DNA from: an uncultured Bryobacteraceae bacterium
Lineage (GTDB): Bacteria; Acidobacteriota; Terriglobia; Bryobacterales; Bryobacteraceae
Reading direction: 5' to 3'
Length of the DNA stretch: 64,000 nucleotides
Assembly: GCA_937924525.1 (NCBI GenBank)
Contig: CALDSU010000002.1
Coordinates: 186,001-250,000, forward strand
Part shown: one piece after another, positions 7,688 to 15,903 of the stretch
Numbering within the stretch: position 1 is the first letter of the stretch
Layout: each line of letters opens with the position of its first letter
Notes under the pieces: model-generated
Told to the model about the DNA's origin: nothing
Database searches by the model: none
The model's input: only the letters and a program-made list of their open reading frames with translations
Position numbers and translations under genes: made by a program

Positions 7688-9633
7688 CACTTTAGGCGCG
7701 CGCCCGGGGCAATCTCCTCGTGGAAGCCAGCTACCACCGGCGGGCCTCCCTCCACGCTTGCCGCTACAATCATCCCTGACGATGTGATGCCGCGCAGCTT
7801 CCGCGGCTGCAAATTCGCCACAATGACCACCTTGCGGTTCAGCATCGCTTCGGGCGAATAAGCCTCGGCAATGCCGGCGACAATCGTCCGGGGTTGGGCC
7901 TCGCCGATATCCACCTTCAGGTGCAGCAGCTTGTCGGAGCCCTTCACCCGTTCGGCGGAGACCACCACGCCCACTCGCAGGTCGACTTTGGCGAAATCGT
8001 CGATAGTGATCTCGGGCGCCAGCGGCGGGTTCAGCGCCCCCGGCGGCGGGGCGGCCTTGCCCAGCAGACGGTTCTGTTCGGCCACCACCTCGGCTTCGAG
8101 TTCCAGCATCCTGGGCACGGCTTCCTTGGCGTCGACGCGCGGAAAAACGCCAGCGATCACGCCGATCTTCTGCCCGGCGGCCAGCTGGCCCCACCGCAGA
8201 TCGTCCAGCCGCACGGCGGTCACCTCGCCCGGCATTCCCAACTGTTCCCAGATCTTCGGCGCGGACTCCGGCAACACCGGCGCCAGCAGGGCGGTGGCGA
8301 TGCGCAGAACCTCCGCCGAAGTGTAGAGGGTCTCCTCCAGGTCCCGCCGCGCCTCGTCGCCTTCGGCGCGGGCGAGTTTCCACGGAGCTTTCTTGACGAT
8401 GTACCGGTCGACCTCCGATAGCAGCCCCCACAGGGCGTCGAGTCCGCGCGAAAAACCAAACTCATCGAAATGCGCAAAGTACGCGCGGATCACCTTGCCG
8501 GCTTGCTGGGCGATGGCCGGGTCGCCCGCCGCCGCGGGAATCGCGCCGCCGCGATACTGCTGGAGCATATTGAGCGTGCGGCTGGCCAGATTGCCGAGCC
8601 CGTTGGCCAATTCCGCGTTGTAGCGGGCGATCAGCGCGTCGTAGGAGAAACTGCCGTCGTTGCCGAACACCACTTCCCGCAACAGGAAATAGCGGAGCGC
8701 GTCTGCTCCCACCACCCGGCGGATGGGGTCTGGCCGGACCACATTGCCGCGGGACTTGCTCATCTTGTCCTGCTCGAACAGCAGCCAGCCGTGCGCGAAG
8801 ATCTTCTTCGGCAGCGGCAAATCCGCCGCCATCAGAAACGCCGGCCAGTAGACGGCGTGAAACCGGATGATCTCCTTGCCGATCAGGTGGACGTCCGCGG
8901 GCCAGACGGGCTCCCCGTTGATGGTCTGCTCCCGCACCGCCGTCAGGTACGCAATGAGCGCGTCGAACCAGACGTAGATGACGTGCTTGCCCTCGACCGG
9001 CGCAGGGATGCCCCATTCGATCGTGGTCCGGGTGATGGAAAGGTCCTTCAGGTCTCCCTGCACAAACGCCAGGACTTCATTCCGGCGCGTCTCCGGCTGA
9101 ATGAAATCGGGCTGCGCGGCGTATAACTCGAGCAGCCGGTCCCGGAACGCGGAGAGCTTGAAGAAATAGTTCTCTTCGGTGACCGTCTCGGTGGGACGGC
9201 CACAATCCGGGCAAGGGTCGCCGGGTTTGGCCTCGTTGACGTAGAGATTGCAGAACACACAGTACTGGCCGGTGTACTTGCCGGGATAAATGTAGCCGTT
9301 CGCCCGGCAGCGCTCGAACAGCCACTGCACGGTGCGGTGATGGGCGGGGTCGCTGGTGCGGACAAAGTGGTCGTATTGGATCCCGAGCCTGTCCCACTGC
9401 TTGCGCCACTCCGCGGCCAGGATGTCGCAGAACTCCTGGGGCGCCTTGCCCTGGTTGCGGGCGGCCCGCTCGACGTTGACGCCGTGCTCGTCGGTGCCGG
9501 TGGTGAGCACGGCGTCGTAGCCGCGCATGCGTTTGTAGCGGCGGACCAGGTCGGCCACCATCGTGCAGTAGGTGTGGCCGATGTGCGGCGTCCCGTTGGT
9601 GTAGTAAATCGGCGTGGTCAGGTAGTATTTCAT
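7687..9633 (-). CDS. metG: Methionyl-tRNA synthetase
   Basis: A 648-residue class I synthetase that charges tRNA-Met. The HIGH signature is exact at residues 17-20, and KMSKS is at 290-294. A zinc knuckle is formed by C125-x2-C128 and C141-x2-C144. The anticodon-binding helical domain follows, then a C-terminal EMAP-like tRNA-binding domain (DFAKVDLRVG, AEAYSPEAMLNRKV). The ATG overlaps the larC stop as ATGA, and its own stop overlaps the TatD family start, so the three are translated in a coupled series. Confidence 0.98.
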   Translation of the reverse strand: MKYYLTTPIYYTNGTPHIGHTYCTMVADLVRRYKRMRGYDAVLTTGTDEHGVNVERAARNQGKAPQEFCDILAAEWRKQWDRLGIQYDHFVRTSDPAHHRTVQWLFERCRANGYIYPGKYTGQYCVFCNLYVNEAKPGDPCPDCGRPTETVTEENYFFKLSAFRDRLLELYAAQPDFIQPETRRNEVLAFVQGDLKDLSITRTTIEWGIPAPVEGKHVIYVWFDALIAYLTAVREQTINGEPVWPADVHLIGKEIIRFHAVYWPAFLMAADLPLPKKIFAHGWLLFEQDKMSKSRGNVVRPDPIRRVVGADALRYFLLREVVFGNDGSFSYDALIARYNAELANGLGNLASRTLNMLQQYRGGAIPAAAGDPAIAQQAGKVIRAYFAHFDEFGFSRGLDALWGLLSEVDRYIVKKAPWKLARAEGDEARRDLEETLYTSAEVLRIATALLAPVLPESAPKIWEQLGMPGEVTAVRLDDLRWGQLAAGQKIGVIAGVFPRVDAKEAVPRMLELEAEVVAEQNRLLGKAAPPPGALNPPLAPEITIDDFAKVDLRVGVVVSAERVKGSDKLLHLKVDIGEAQPRTIVAGIAEAYSPEAMLNRKVVIVANLQPRKLRGITSSGMIVAASVEGGPPVVAGFHEEIAPGARLK

Positions 9634-10796
9634 TGCGAGAGCGTGTTCAGATACTGGCGGGCGGCTTCCGCCAGAACTTGTTTCAATGGCACTTGGCTCT
9701 GTTTGGCCAGGCGGCGGCAGTCTTCATATTCCGGAGCGAAGTGGCCGCCGCCGGAAACCTTGATCCGGACAGGCCCCCAGGGGGTGGCGACTTCCCGCCA
9801 CTGGCGGGCCTGCACCCGGCGTTCGGCGGAGTAGAAGCGCAAGCCGAGGGTGCTGGTCTCGGCGAAAACCAGGTGCGCCATCCGGTCGCGGTCCTCGGGA
9901 TCGCACAGCACGCGCAGGAGATGGCCGGGACGCCCTTTCTTCATCTGGAGGGGCTGGACGGAAACGTCGACCGCCCCAGCTTCCGCCAGCCGGTCCATGG
10001 CGTACGCCAGCACCTGGGGGCTGAGGTCGTCCAGATTCGCTTCCAGCACGGTGATGGTGGTGGATTCCGCGGCGCCGGAGCGCTCCCCCAGGACCGCGCG
10101 TAAGACGTTGGCCTGCCCGGAAAAATCGCGCGTGCCGGCGCCGAATCCGCTGGCCAGCAACGTCATCGCCGGCATCGCGCCGAAATGGCTGGCGAGAGCC
10201 GCCACGACGGCCGCGCCGGTAGGCGTCGTTAGCTCCATGGCCGGACCGCGCGCGTAGACCGGCTTTCCCTCCAACAGCCGGGCGGTGGCGGGGGCGGGCA
10301 CCGGCAGCAGGCCGTGTTCCGTCTCCACGGTTCCGCTGCCGACGTTGATCGCAGAGCAGGCGATCTCCTGAACCCCCAACAACTCCAGCGCGTAGCAGGC
10401 GCCCACGATGTCCGCGATGGAATCGAACGCCCCGACCTCGTGGAAGTGGACCTTTTCAAGCGGAATATTATGAACGGCGGCCTCCGCCTCTCCCAGCCGC
10501 TGAAACACGGAGAGGGCGTTTTGTTTCGCCCGTTCCGGCAGGGCCGCGGCTTCAATCATCCGCTGGATCTGCGGCAGGTGCCGGTGCGCCTTCTGCTCTC
10601 CGCCAGCGACGTGGAAGCGCGTGGCGGCGATTCCCCGGCGCTTCACCTTTTCGAACGAAACGGTCGCCCCCGTGCCCAGGGAATGGATCGCCTCCGTGAG
10701 CGCTTCCTGGCTGGCCCCGGCATCCGCCAGGGCGCCTACCAGCATGTCGCCGCTGATTCCCGAAAAAGCGTCGAAAAAACAAATCCTTCCAGACAA
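9630..10796 (-). CDS. larC: LarC, nickel-pincer cofactor synthesis cyclometallase
   Basis: A 388-residue protein matching LarC, which inserts nickel into the pyridinium-thioacid precursor of the lactate-racemase cofactor. The conserved start is CFFDAFSGISGDMLVGALADAG-like; later motifs are EKVHFHEVGAFDSIADIVGA, ELTTPTGAAVVAAL and TTITVLEANLDDLSPQ. I chose TTG at 10796 because the family motif begins four codons later and AAGGGG lies eight bases upstream. The frame stays open to 10961 but the extra residues look non-coding. No larA, larB or larE is in the window. It heads the run that continues into metG through an ATGA overlap. Confidence 0.88.
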   Translation of the reverse strand: MSGRICFFDAFSGISGDMLVGALADAGASQEALTEAIHSLGTGATVSFEKVKRRGIAATRFHVAGGEQKAHRHLPQIQRMIEAAALPERAKQNALSVFQRLGEAEAAVHNIPLEKVHFHEVGAFDSIADIVGACYALELLGVQEIACSAINVGSGTVETEHGLLPVPAPATARLLEGKPVYARGPAMELTTPTGAAVVAALASHFGAMPAMTLLASGFGAGTRDFSGQANVLRAVLGERSGAAESTTITVLEANLDDLSPQVLAYAMDRLAEAGAVDVSVQPLQMKKGRPGHLLRVLCDPEDRDRMAHLVFAETSTLGLRFYSAERRVQARQWREVATPWGPVRIKVSGGGHFAPEYEDCRRLAKQSQVPLKQVLAEAARQYLNTLSQ

Positions 10797-10911
10797 GCGG
10801 ATACCCCTTGTGCGGCGGGCCAGCGCGCCGCGGTTACTGGCAGCCAGAAACGGAGGAGCGCGGCGGAGCGGAGCAGACGAGCGCCGGCGAAGATCCGTGT
10901 ATACGATAATA

Positions 10912-10921
10912 ACAATATTGT
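10912..10921. promoter_or_regulatory. 10-bp perfect palindrome in the larC-lysS divergent promoter region
   Basis: ACAATATTGT lies in the only AT-rich stretch of the 151-base gap between two divergent genes. Promoter boxes for both directions should be nearby (TATACGATAAT precedes it) but no clean -35/-10 pair stands out. It could be an operator or chance symmetry. Confidence 0.25.
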
Positions 10922-10947
10922 CCTTATCACCCTCCGAATCAGCAGCC

Positions 10948-12510
10948 ATGCAGGAAATCAAGCCGACGCCGCCGCTCGCCGCCTTGCGCGACGTGCGCCT
11001 GGAAAAAGTGAAGGCGCTCCGCCAGTTGGGGCTGAACCCCTACCCGGCCAAAGCGTCCCGCACGCATTACGCCGCGCCCATTCTCGCCGGCTATGAGCAA
11101 CACGAAGGCCAGACGGTCACGGTGGCCGGGCGGCTGATCTCCTGGCGGAAGCAGGGCGCGATGGCCTTCGGCCACCTCCTGGACCAGACGGGCCAGATTC
11201 AACTGGTCCTGCGGCGCAACACCCTGGCGCCGACCGACCCCACCACGGGCAATCTCGGCTATGCCGAACTGCACCTGCTGGATCTCGGCGATCTGGTGGA
11301 AGCCACCGGCGTGGTCGGCAAGACCCAGCGTGGCGAAACTTCAGTGATGGCCGAGTCGTTCCGGATCCTGACCAAAACGCTCCGCCCCCTGCCCGAGAAA
11401 CACGCCGGACTGAAGGACCGTGAGTTGATCCTCCGCAAGCGCTACCTGGATTGCATCGTGAATCCGGAGTCGAAGGAGCGCTTCGAGACGATCGCGCGTA
11501 TGCTGTACGGGGTGCGGGAGTTCCTGCACGGGCGCGGCTTTCTGGAGATTCCCACGCCGATCATTCAGCCGCAATACGGCGGCGGGACGGCGCGTCCCTT
11601 CCGGGTGAAGGTGAACGCGCTGGGGGTCGACATGTACCTGTCGATCTCGCATGAACTGTATCTGAAACGCCTGATCGCCGCGGGATTCGACAAGGTCTAC
11701 ACCATTGGCCGGTACTTCCGGAACGAGGGCATCGACAAAACGCATCACCCAGAGTTCCAGATGATCGAGACGATGACCGCCTATGAGAACTACGAGTACA
11801 ACATGGCGCTCGTCGAGGACCTGTTCCGCCACCTCGCCGTGCAGGTGTTCGGGCGGACGGTGTTTCCGGTGCGTGGCCACGAAGTGGACTTCGGACCGGC
11901 CTGGCCGCGCCTGCGCATGACGGACCTGGTGCGGGAGAAAACCGGCGTGGATTTTCTCGCGTGCGCCAGCGTGGAGGAAGCCAATGCCCGGCTGGCGATG
12001 TTGCACCTGCCGGAACCGCAGACTTCCCTCGGGCATGCGATCGTTTACGCGTTTGAAGAAAAGGTGCAGCCGCTGTTGATCCAGCCGACCATCGTGTACG
12101 GGCACCCGGTGGAGATTTCGCCGCTGGCGAAGCCCATGGACCGCGATCCGCGCTTTGCCGAGCGGTTCGAGATCTTCATCGCCGGCATGGAGTGCGGCGA
12201 CAACTGGAGCGAGCAGAACGACCCGGTGCAACTGCTGGAACGGTGGCGCGAGAACTACCGCGCCGAGGCGCGCGACGAAGGTGAGTTCCATCCGCTGGAC
12301 TTCGACTTCATTGAAATGCTGGAGCACGGCATGCCGCCCACGACGGGCATCGGCCCGGGCATCGAGCGCATGGCGATGATCTTCACCGGGCAGGAGGACA
12401 TCTACGACGTGATCTTCTTCCCGCTGATGAAGCCGCGGATCTCGCCGGTGAACCGCCAGATCTTTGGCATCACCGGCGGGGAAGCGGAGGCGGGCGAGTC
12501 CGACGAGTGA
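10948..12510 (+). CDS. lysS: Lysyl-tRNA synthetase, class II
   Basis: A 520-residue class II enzyme that charges tRNA-Lys. The N-terminal OB-fold anticodon domain (VTVAGRLISWRKQGAMAFG) is followed by the catalytic domain: motif 1 near RGFLEIPTPIIQPQYGG, motif 2 FRNEGIDKTHHPEF near residue 256, and motif 3 GIGPGIERMAM near 468. The ATG at 10948 is chosen because MQEIKPTPP leads directly into the family's N-terminal helix. There is no strong ribosome site. Divergent from larC. Confidence 0.97.
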   Translation: MQEIKPTPPLAALRDVRLEKVKALRQLGLNPYPAKASRTHYAAPILAGYEQHEGQTVTVAGRLISWRKQGAMAFGHLLDQTGQIQLVLRRNTLAPTDPTTGNLGYAELHLLDLGDLVEATGVVGKTQRGETSVMAESFRILTKTLRPLPEKHAGLKDRELILRKRYLDCIVNPESKERFETIARMLYGVREFLHGRGFLEIPTPIIQPQYGGGTARPFRVKVNALGVDMYLSISHELYLKRLIAAGFDKVYTIGRYFRNEGIDKTHHPEFQMIETMTAYENYEYNMALVEDLFRHLAVQVFGRTVFPVRGHEVDFGPAWPRLRMTDLVREKTGVDFLACASVEEANARLAMLHLPEPQTSLGHAIVYAFEEKVQPLLIQPTIVYGHPVEISPLAKPMDRDPRFAERFEIFIAGMECGDNWSEQNDPVQLLERWRENYRAEARDEGEFHPLDFDFIEMLEHGMPPTTGIGPGIERMAMIFTGQEDIYDVIFFPLMKPRISPVNRQIFGITGGEAEAGESDE

Positions 12511-12996
12511 AGAGGCGCGGTCTGGGGCTTCGGGCCTCGGGCGTTGGGCCTCCACGCGGGCGTCCGTGCCCAGACCGGGAAGCGGAATGAGCCCCTCGCC
12601 GTGACCGCGCACCCAAATCGGGACGGCGGCTCCGCCCGGAACCCGACGGGTCTCCGCGACCGGCGCCCAGCCGATTTGCGCGACCAGACCGTCCACGAAC
12701 ACGGTCCGGCGGCCATCGCACGGTTGTCCTTGCCAGCAAATGACGATTGGACGGCCGGGCCATGTGGCGCCGGTCTCGGTCCGGCGCGGCTGGCCTACCT
12801 TCGGGAGAAGAATGCGGAAACTGGAAGGGCCGAAGTCCGCAAGCAACCCGCGTTCATCCAGGTCCGGCGCCTCGCTGGGAGTGGAACGCCCGGCCGGCCG
12901 GGATCGGCAAACCGTTCACGGCCGGCCGGGCGCCTTCCTTCGGACTGGAAAACTTGCGATGCTGGCAATCTGGTAGCTGACCGAGCCGGACCTGCC
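12511..12996. other. 486-base stretch without a confident gene
   Basis: No convincing plus-strand gene is present between lysS and the cytochrome gene. On the minus strand a frame running down from the stop at 12918 reads like protein (RPIVICWQGQPC, RRTVFVDGLVAQIGWAP) but has no stop before it passes deep into lysS antisense. It may be a gene remnant or codon-composition noise. The stretch also contains a 14-bp inverted repeat, described separately. Confidence 0.4.
12887..12932. repeat. Perfect 14-bp GC-only inverted repeat
   Basis: Arms 12887-12900 and 12919-12932 are exact reverse complements around an 18-base loop. Folded as RNA this would be a very stable hairpin. It has no T-run, lies 377 bases after lysS and 65 bases before the cytochrome start. 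It could be a terminator-like stem, a REP-type element or a structured leader for the cytochrome gene. Confidence 0.6.
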
Positions 12997-13701
12997 ATGC
13001 CTCGAACGTTGAGACTTTCTGCTCTTGTCTTTGTTGTTCTGCCTGCCGTGCTGCCCGCCGCGGAGGAAGCGGCCGCGCGCGGCGAAGCCATTTTCCGCCA
13101 GCGCTGCGCCGGCGCTCCGTGTCACGGCGACGCGGGAGATGGCGGCCGTTTCCGCCTCAAGGACCGCGGCCTCAACCGGGGCGTCGTGCTGCGGGCCGTG
13201 CGGGAGGGACTGCCCAACTCCACCATGCCCGGTTTCCAGGACAAGCTGGACGCCGCCGCGCTGGCGGAAGTGACGGCCTACGTCGTCCGCCTCATGCAGC
13301 CGCCGCCGAAGGGCGAACGCACGCACACGGCTTCCGCCACGGCGTCGAGCCCGGAAGCGCTGCTCTTCAAGTCCAACTGCGGGTTCTGCCACACCGAGCA
13401 CGGCGCGGGCCCCTGGATGGACGGGCTCGACAAGTCGGCGGTGCTGCGCGGCTTCGCCACCAACCGCGTGAAGCGGGTAAAGACGATCACGCTGAAAGAC
13501 GGCGAGACGTTCCCCGCCCTCATTGTCATGGAGGATGAAAAGGAGATGGAGGCGTGGGACCTGACGGATTCCCCGCCGATCAAACGCTCGCTGGAAATGG
13601 CCGAGATCGAATCCATCACGCCCGCGAAAAGCTGGTCCCACCCGAAGGTGCGCAACGCCACGGTGCTGAGCCGGATCGCCGAATATGTGGCGGCGTGGTG
13701 A
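12997..13701 (+). CDS. Exported diheme cytochrome c with one unusual CX4CH site
   Basis: A 234-residue protein with a signal peptide (LRLSALVFVVLPAVLPAAEE). The first heme site is C37-AGAP-C42-H43, four residues between cysteines instead of two; the second, C128-GF-C131-H132, is canonical. Methionine candidates for axial ligation follow, such as STMPGFQD in the first domain. Heme c is attached in the periplasm, so it likely carries electrons there. The ATG is chosen because it gives the signal peptide; the frame is open further upstream without good signals. The C-terminal third (TLKDGETFPALIVMED) resembles the small beta domain found in exported cytochromes of Acidobacteriota. Confidence 0.82.
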   Translation: MPRTLRLSALVFVVLPAVLPAAEEAAARGEAIFRQRCAGAPCHGDAGDGGRFRLKDRGLNRGVVLRAVREGLPNSTMPGFQDKLDAAALAEVTAYVVRLMQPPPKGERTHTASATASSPEALLFKSNCGFCHTEHGAGPWMDGLDKSAVLRGFATNRVKRVKTITLKDGETFPALIVMEDEKEMEAWDLTDSPPIKRSLEMAEIESITPAKSWSHPKVRNATVLSRIAEYVAAW

Positions 13702-13709
13702 AGCGCGGC

Positions 13710-14861
13710 TTACCTGGCCGGCACCAACCGCACGCAGATCGGCGTGGGCGCTTCCACCTGATTCCCGGTGGGCGCGAGCATCCCGCTGGCCGGGTCGACG
13801 CGGTAGATCACCACATTGTCCGTGTCCTGGTTCGCGGCCAGCAGCCACAATCCCGAGGGGTCGAGGTTGAAATTGCGCGGGAACTTGCCCTGCGTGGAGA
13901 TGGTCTGGATGGGCGACAACTCGCCGGACGCGGGATGGATGGCGAACACGGCCAGACTATCGTGGCCGCGATTGGAACCGTACAAGAACCTGCCGTTCGG
14001 GTGGATGCGCACCTCCGCCGTATAGCTGGTGGCGGTGTAACCGGCAGGCAGCGTCGTGATGGTTTGCATTTCCGTCAAGACGCCGCTGCGCGCATCGAAA
14101 GCAAACGCCGTCACCGTGTTGGCCAGCTCGTTGATGGCGTAGCCGTACTTGCCGGAGGGGTGAAAAGCGAAGTGGCGTGGTCCGGACCCGGGCGCGACGC
14201 GCGCGGCGGGAGGGGTATTGGGCGTGATGGTTGCGCGGGCGGCGTCCAGACGGTACACGCGCACCTCGTCGGTGCCCAGGTCGGCGGCCACGGCCCAGCG
14301 GTTGTCCGGCGAAATGTTGAACGAATGCGGGTGCGGCTTTTCCTGGCGTTGCGGGTTGGCGCTGCTGCCGGTGTGCTCGATGACGGAGGCGGCCTCGCCC
14401 AGCCGCCCGTCCTTGCCGATGGGCAGAGAAGCAACGGTGCCGCCGCCATAGTTGGCCACTAGGGCGCAACGCCCCGTGCGGTCGATGCTGATGTGGCATG
14501 GCCCGGCGCCCTGAGAGGAAACCTGGTTGAGCAGAGCAAGCCTTCCGGACGCAGGGTCCAACGCGTACGCCATCACGCCGCCCTGAGTCTTGCCGTCCGG
14601 CGCGGGAATATTGCCCACCGCGTGGAGGAATTTCCGGCTGGGGTGGATTTCGAGGAAGTTCGGGTTATTGGCTTCGGCGGCAAGTTCGGCGCGCGTGGTC
14701 TCACCGGTGTTCGGGTCGAAGCGGAAAACGTAAATGCCCTGGCTCTTCCGCCCCGTGGAGGTGCCGAGGAAAACCAGGTATTCGCGCGGGAGTTTCGGCG
14801 CGGCCAGCGTGGGCAGCGCCGCCGCGGAGAGATGCAGCAGAAAGGCACGGCGGTTGGACAT
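13710..14861 (-). CDS. Tat-exported lactonase, beta-propeller (6-phosphogluconolactonase-like)
   Basis: A 383-residue seven-bladed propeller of the lactonase family related to Pgl and 3-carboxymuconate cyclase. The N-terminus MSNRRAFLLHLSAAALP is a twin-arginine signal, so it folds in the cytoplasm and is exported. Propeller motifs include YLVFLGTSTGRKSQGIY, NPNFLEIHPSRKFLHAV, PHSFNISPDNRW, ALVANYGGGTVA and RFLYGSNRGHDSLAVF. Exported members are common in Acidobacteriota and their real substrate is unknown. The ATG at 14861 is fixed by the Tat signal. It ends eight bases from the cytochrome gene, convergently. Confidence 0.88.
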   Translation of the reverse strand: MSNRRAFLLHLSAAALPTLAAPKLPREYLVFLGTSTGRKSQGIYVFRFDPNTGETTRAELAAEANNPNFLEIHPSRKFLHAVGNIPAPDGKTQGGVMAYALDPASGRLALLNQVSSQGAGPCHISIDRTGRCALVANYGGGTVASLPIGKDGRLGEAASVIEHTGSSANPQRQEKPHPHSFNISPDNRWAVAADLGTDEVRVYRLDAARATITPNTPPAARVAPGSGPRHFAFHPSGKYGYAINELANTVTAFAFDARSGVLTEMQTITTLPAGYTATSYTAEVRIHPNGRFLYGSNRGHDSLAVFAIHPASGELSPIQTISTQGKFPRNFNLDPSGLWLLAANQDTDNVVIYRVDPASGMLAPTGNQVEAPTPICVRLVPAR

Positions 14862-14941
14862 GGGCTTGTGCGGCCATGGTACGAGAGCGGGGCTGCGGGT
14901 GCAACCGTCCTGCCGCGCGCTGACGGGTAGGTGAAATAACC

Positions 14942-15006
14942 GGGGCCCGACACCTTTTTTCGAGCCACCCACCGTGGCTGCTGCACGGCTCGCGGATCGA
15001 AAAAGG
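14942..15006. repeat. Nested inverted-repeat element with GGGGCCCGACACC lead-in
   Basis: In the 216-base gap between two divergent genes, a GGGGCCCGACACC phrase runs into a structured block. CCTTTTTTCG (14953 on) faces CGAAAAAGG (ending 15006), and CGAGCC (14961-14966) faces GGCTCG (14987-14992). A competing inner hairpin pairs AGCCAC (14963-14968) with GTGGCT (14974-14979). The arrangement resembles small mobile REP-type elements, but a regulatory leader is also possible. Confidence 0.45.
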
Positions 15007-15077
15007 CTGTCTGGTCGCTGCAAATTCTCTCACCCTGGCGTCTGGCGGCCGGGGATCGCTAAGCTGAAACCAGAGCG

Positions 15078-15824
15078 ATGCGCACGCTGGGCTTGTTCGA
15101 GATCCTCCTGATTGCATTTGTGGTCCTGCTTCTGTTTGGCGGGCCGCTGATTCCCCGCCTGGCGGCGTCGCTGGGCCGCCGCGTACGGACGACCGCGGAT
15201 CAGGCCCGCTGGGTCTACGAGTCGATGGCCGGGAGCGAAGAAGACGAGATGGAGGCGGAAGCACGGGTCGGCAGGCAACTGGCGCAGGCGTTTCGCGAAC
15301 AGATGCCGCCCGACCCGGACCCGGAGGCCGGCCACCGCGTCGCCCGGCTCGGCCGCCGGTTGGCGGAAACGGAAACGGCGCGCCAGCGCGCATTTTCTTT
15401 CGAGGTGGTGGGTGGCGCGGCGGCGAACGCCTACGCGCTCCCCGGCGGTCATGTCTTCATCACTCGCCGCCTGTTAGACCTGTGCGAGGGGGACGACGAG
15501 GTGGCCTTCGTGCTGGCCCACGAAATGGGCCATGTGCTCTGCCGCCATTTCGTGGCGAAATACACCCTGGAGATGGCGCTCCAGCACCTGCGGGCCGGTC
15601 AGCTGATCGGCCAGTTGTTGGGCAAGGGGTACAGCCGGGAACAGGAGCATGAGGCGGACCGCGCCGGCGTCGCGCTCGCGCAGGAGGCCGGGTTCGGCTC
15701 CGGCGGCGCGCCGCGCTTTTTCCGCAAGCTCGCCGCGCTTTCCCGCGAACACTCTTTTCTGGCCGAGTACCTTTCTACCCACCCGGCGCCCGCCGAGCGC
15801 ATGGCCGCGCTCCGGCAAGGCTGA
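15078..15824 (+). CDS. M48 family metalloprotease with a TatA-like N-terminal membrane anchor
   Basis: A 248-residue protein. Residues 8-36 (EILLIAFVVLLLFGGPLIP, then RLAASLGRR) look like a TatA/TatB subunit: a short polar-headed membrane helix, an F20-G21 hinge, then an amphipathic basic helix. A protease domain follows with NAYALPGGHVFITRRLL, the zinc motif H148-EMG-H152 and the third-ligand region E190-HEA-D194. M48 proteases degrade misfolded or envelope proteins. The short anchor would place the catalytic domain on one membrane face. The domain is compact compared with HtpX. The ATG begins directly at the anchor. Confidence 0.85.
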   Translation: MRTLGLFEILLIAFVVLLLFGGPLIPRLAASLGRRVRTTADQARWVYESMAGSEEDEMEAEARVGRQLAQAFREQMPPDPDPEAGHRVARLGRRLAETETARQRAFSFEVVGGAAANAYALPGGHVFITRRLLDLCEGDDEVAFVLAHEMGHVLCRHFVAKYTLEMALQHLRAGQLIGQLLGKGYSREQEHEADRAGVALAQEAGFGSGGAPRFFRKLAALSREHSFLAEYLSTHPAPAERMAALRQG

Positions 15825-15903
15825 CCTGAGCACCCCGCGCTCTCCGCCGGTTGCATTTCCCGGGCGAAATGCGTCACAGTAAGAAGTTTTCCCCCGGGGC
15901 TCC

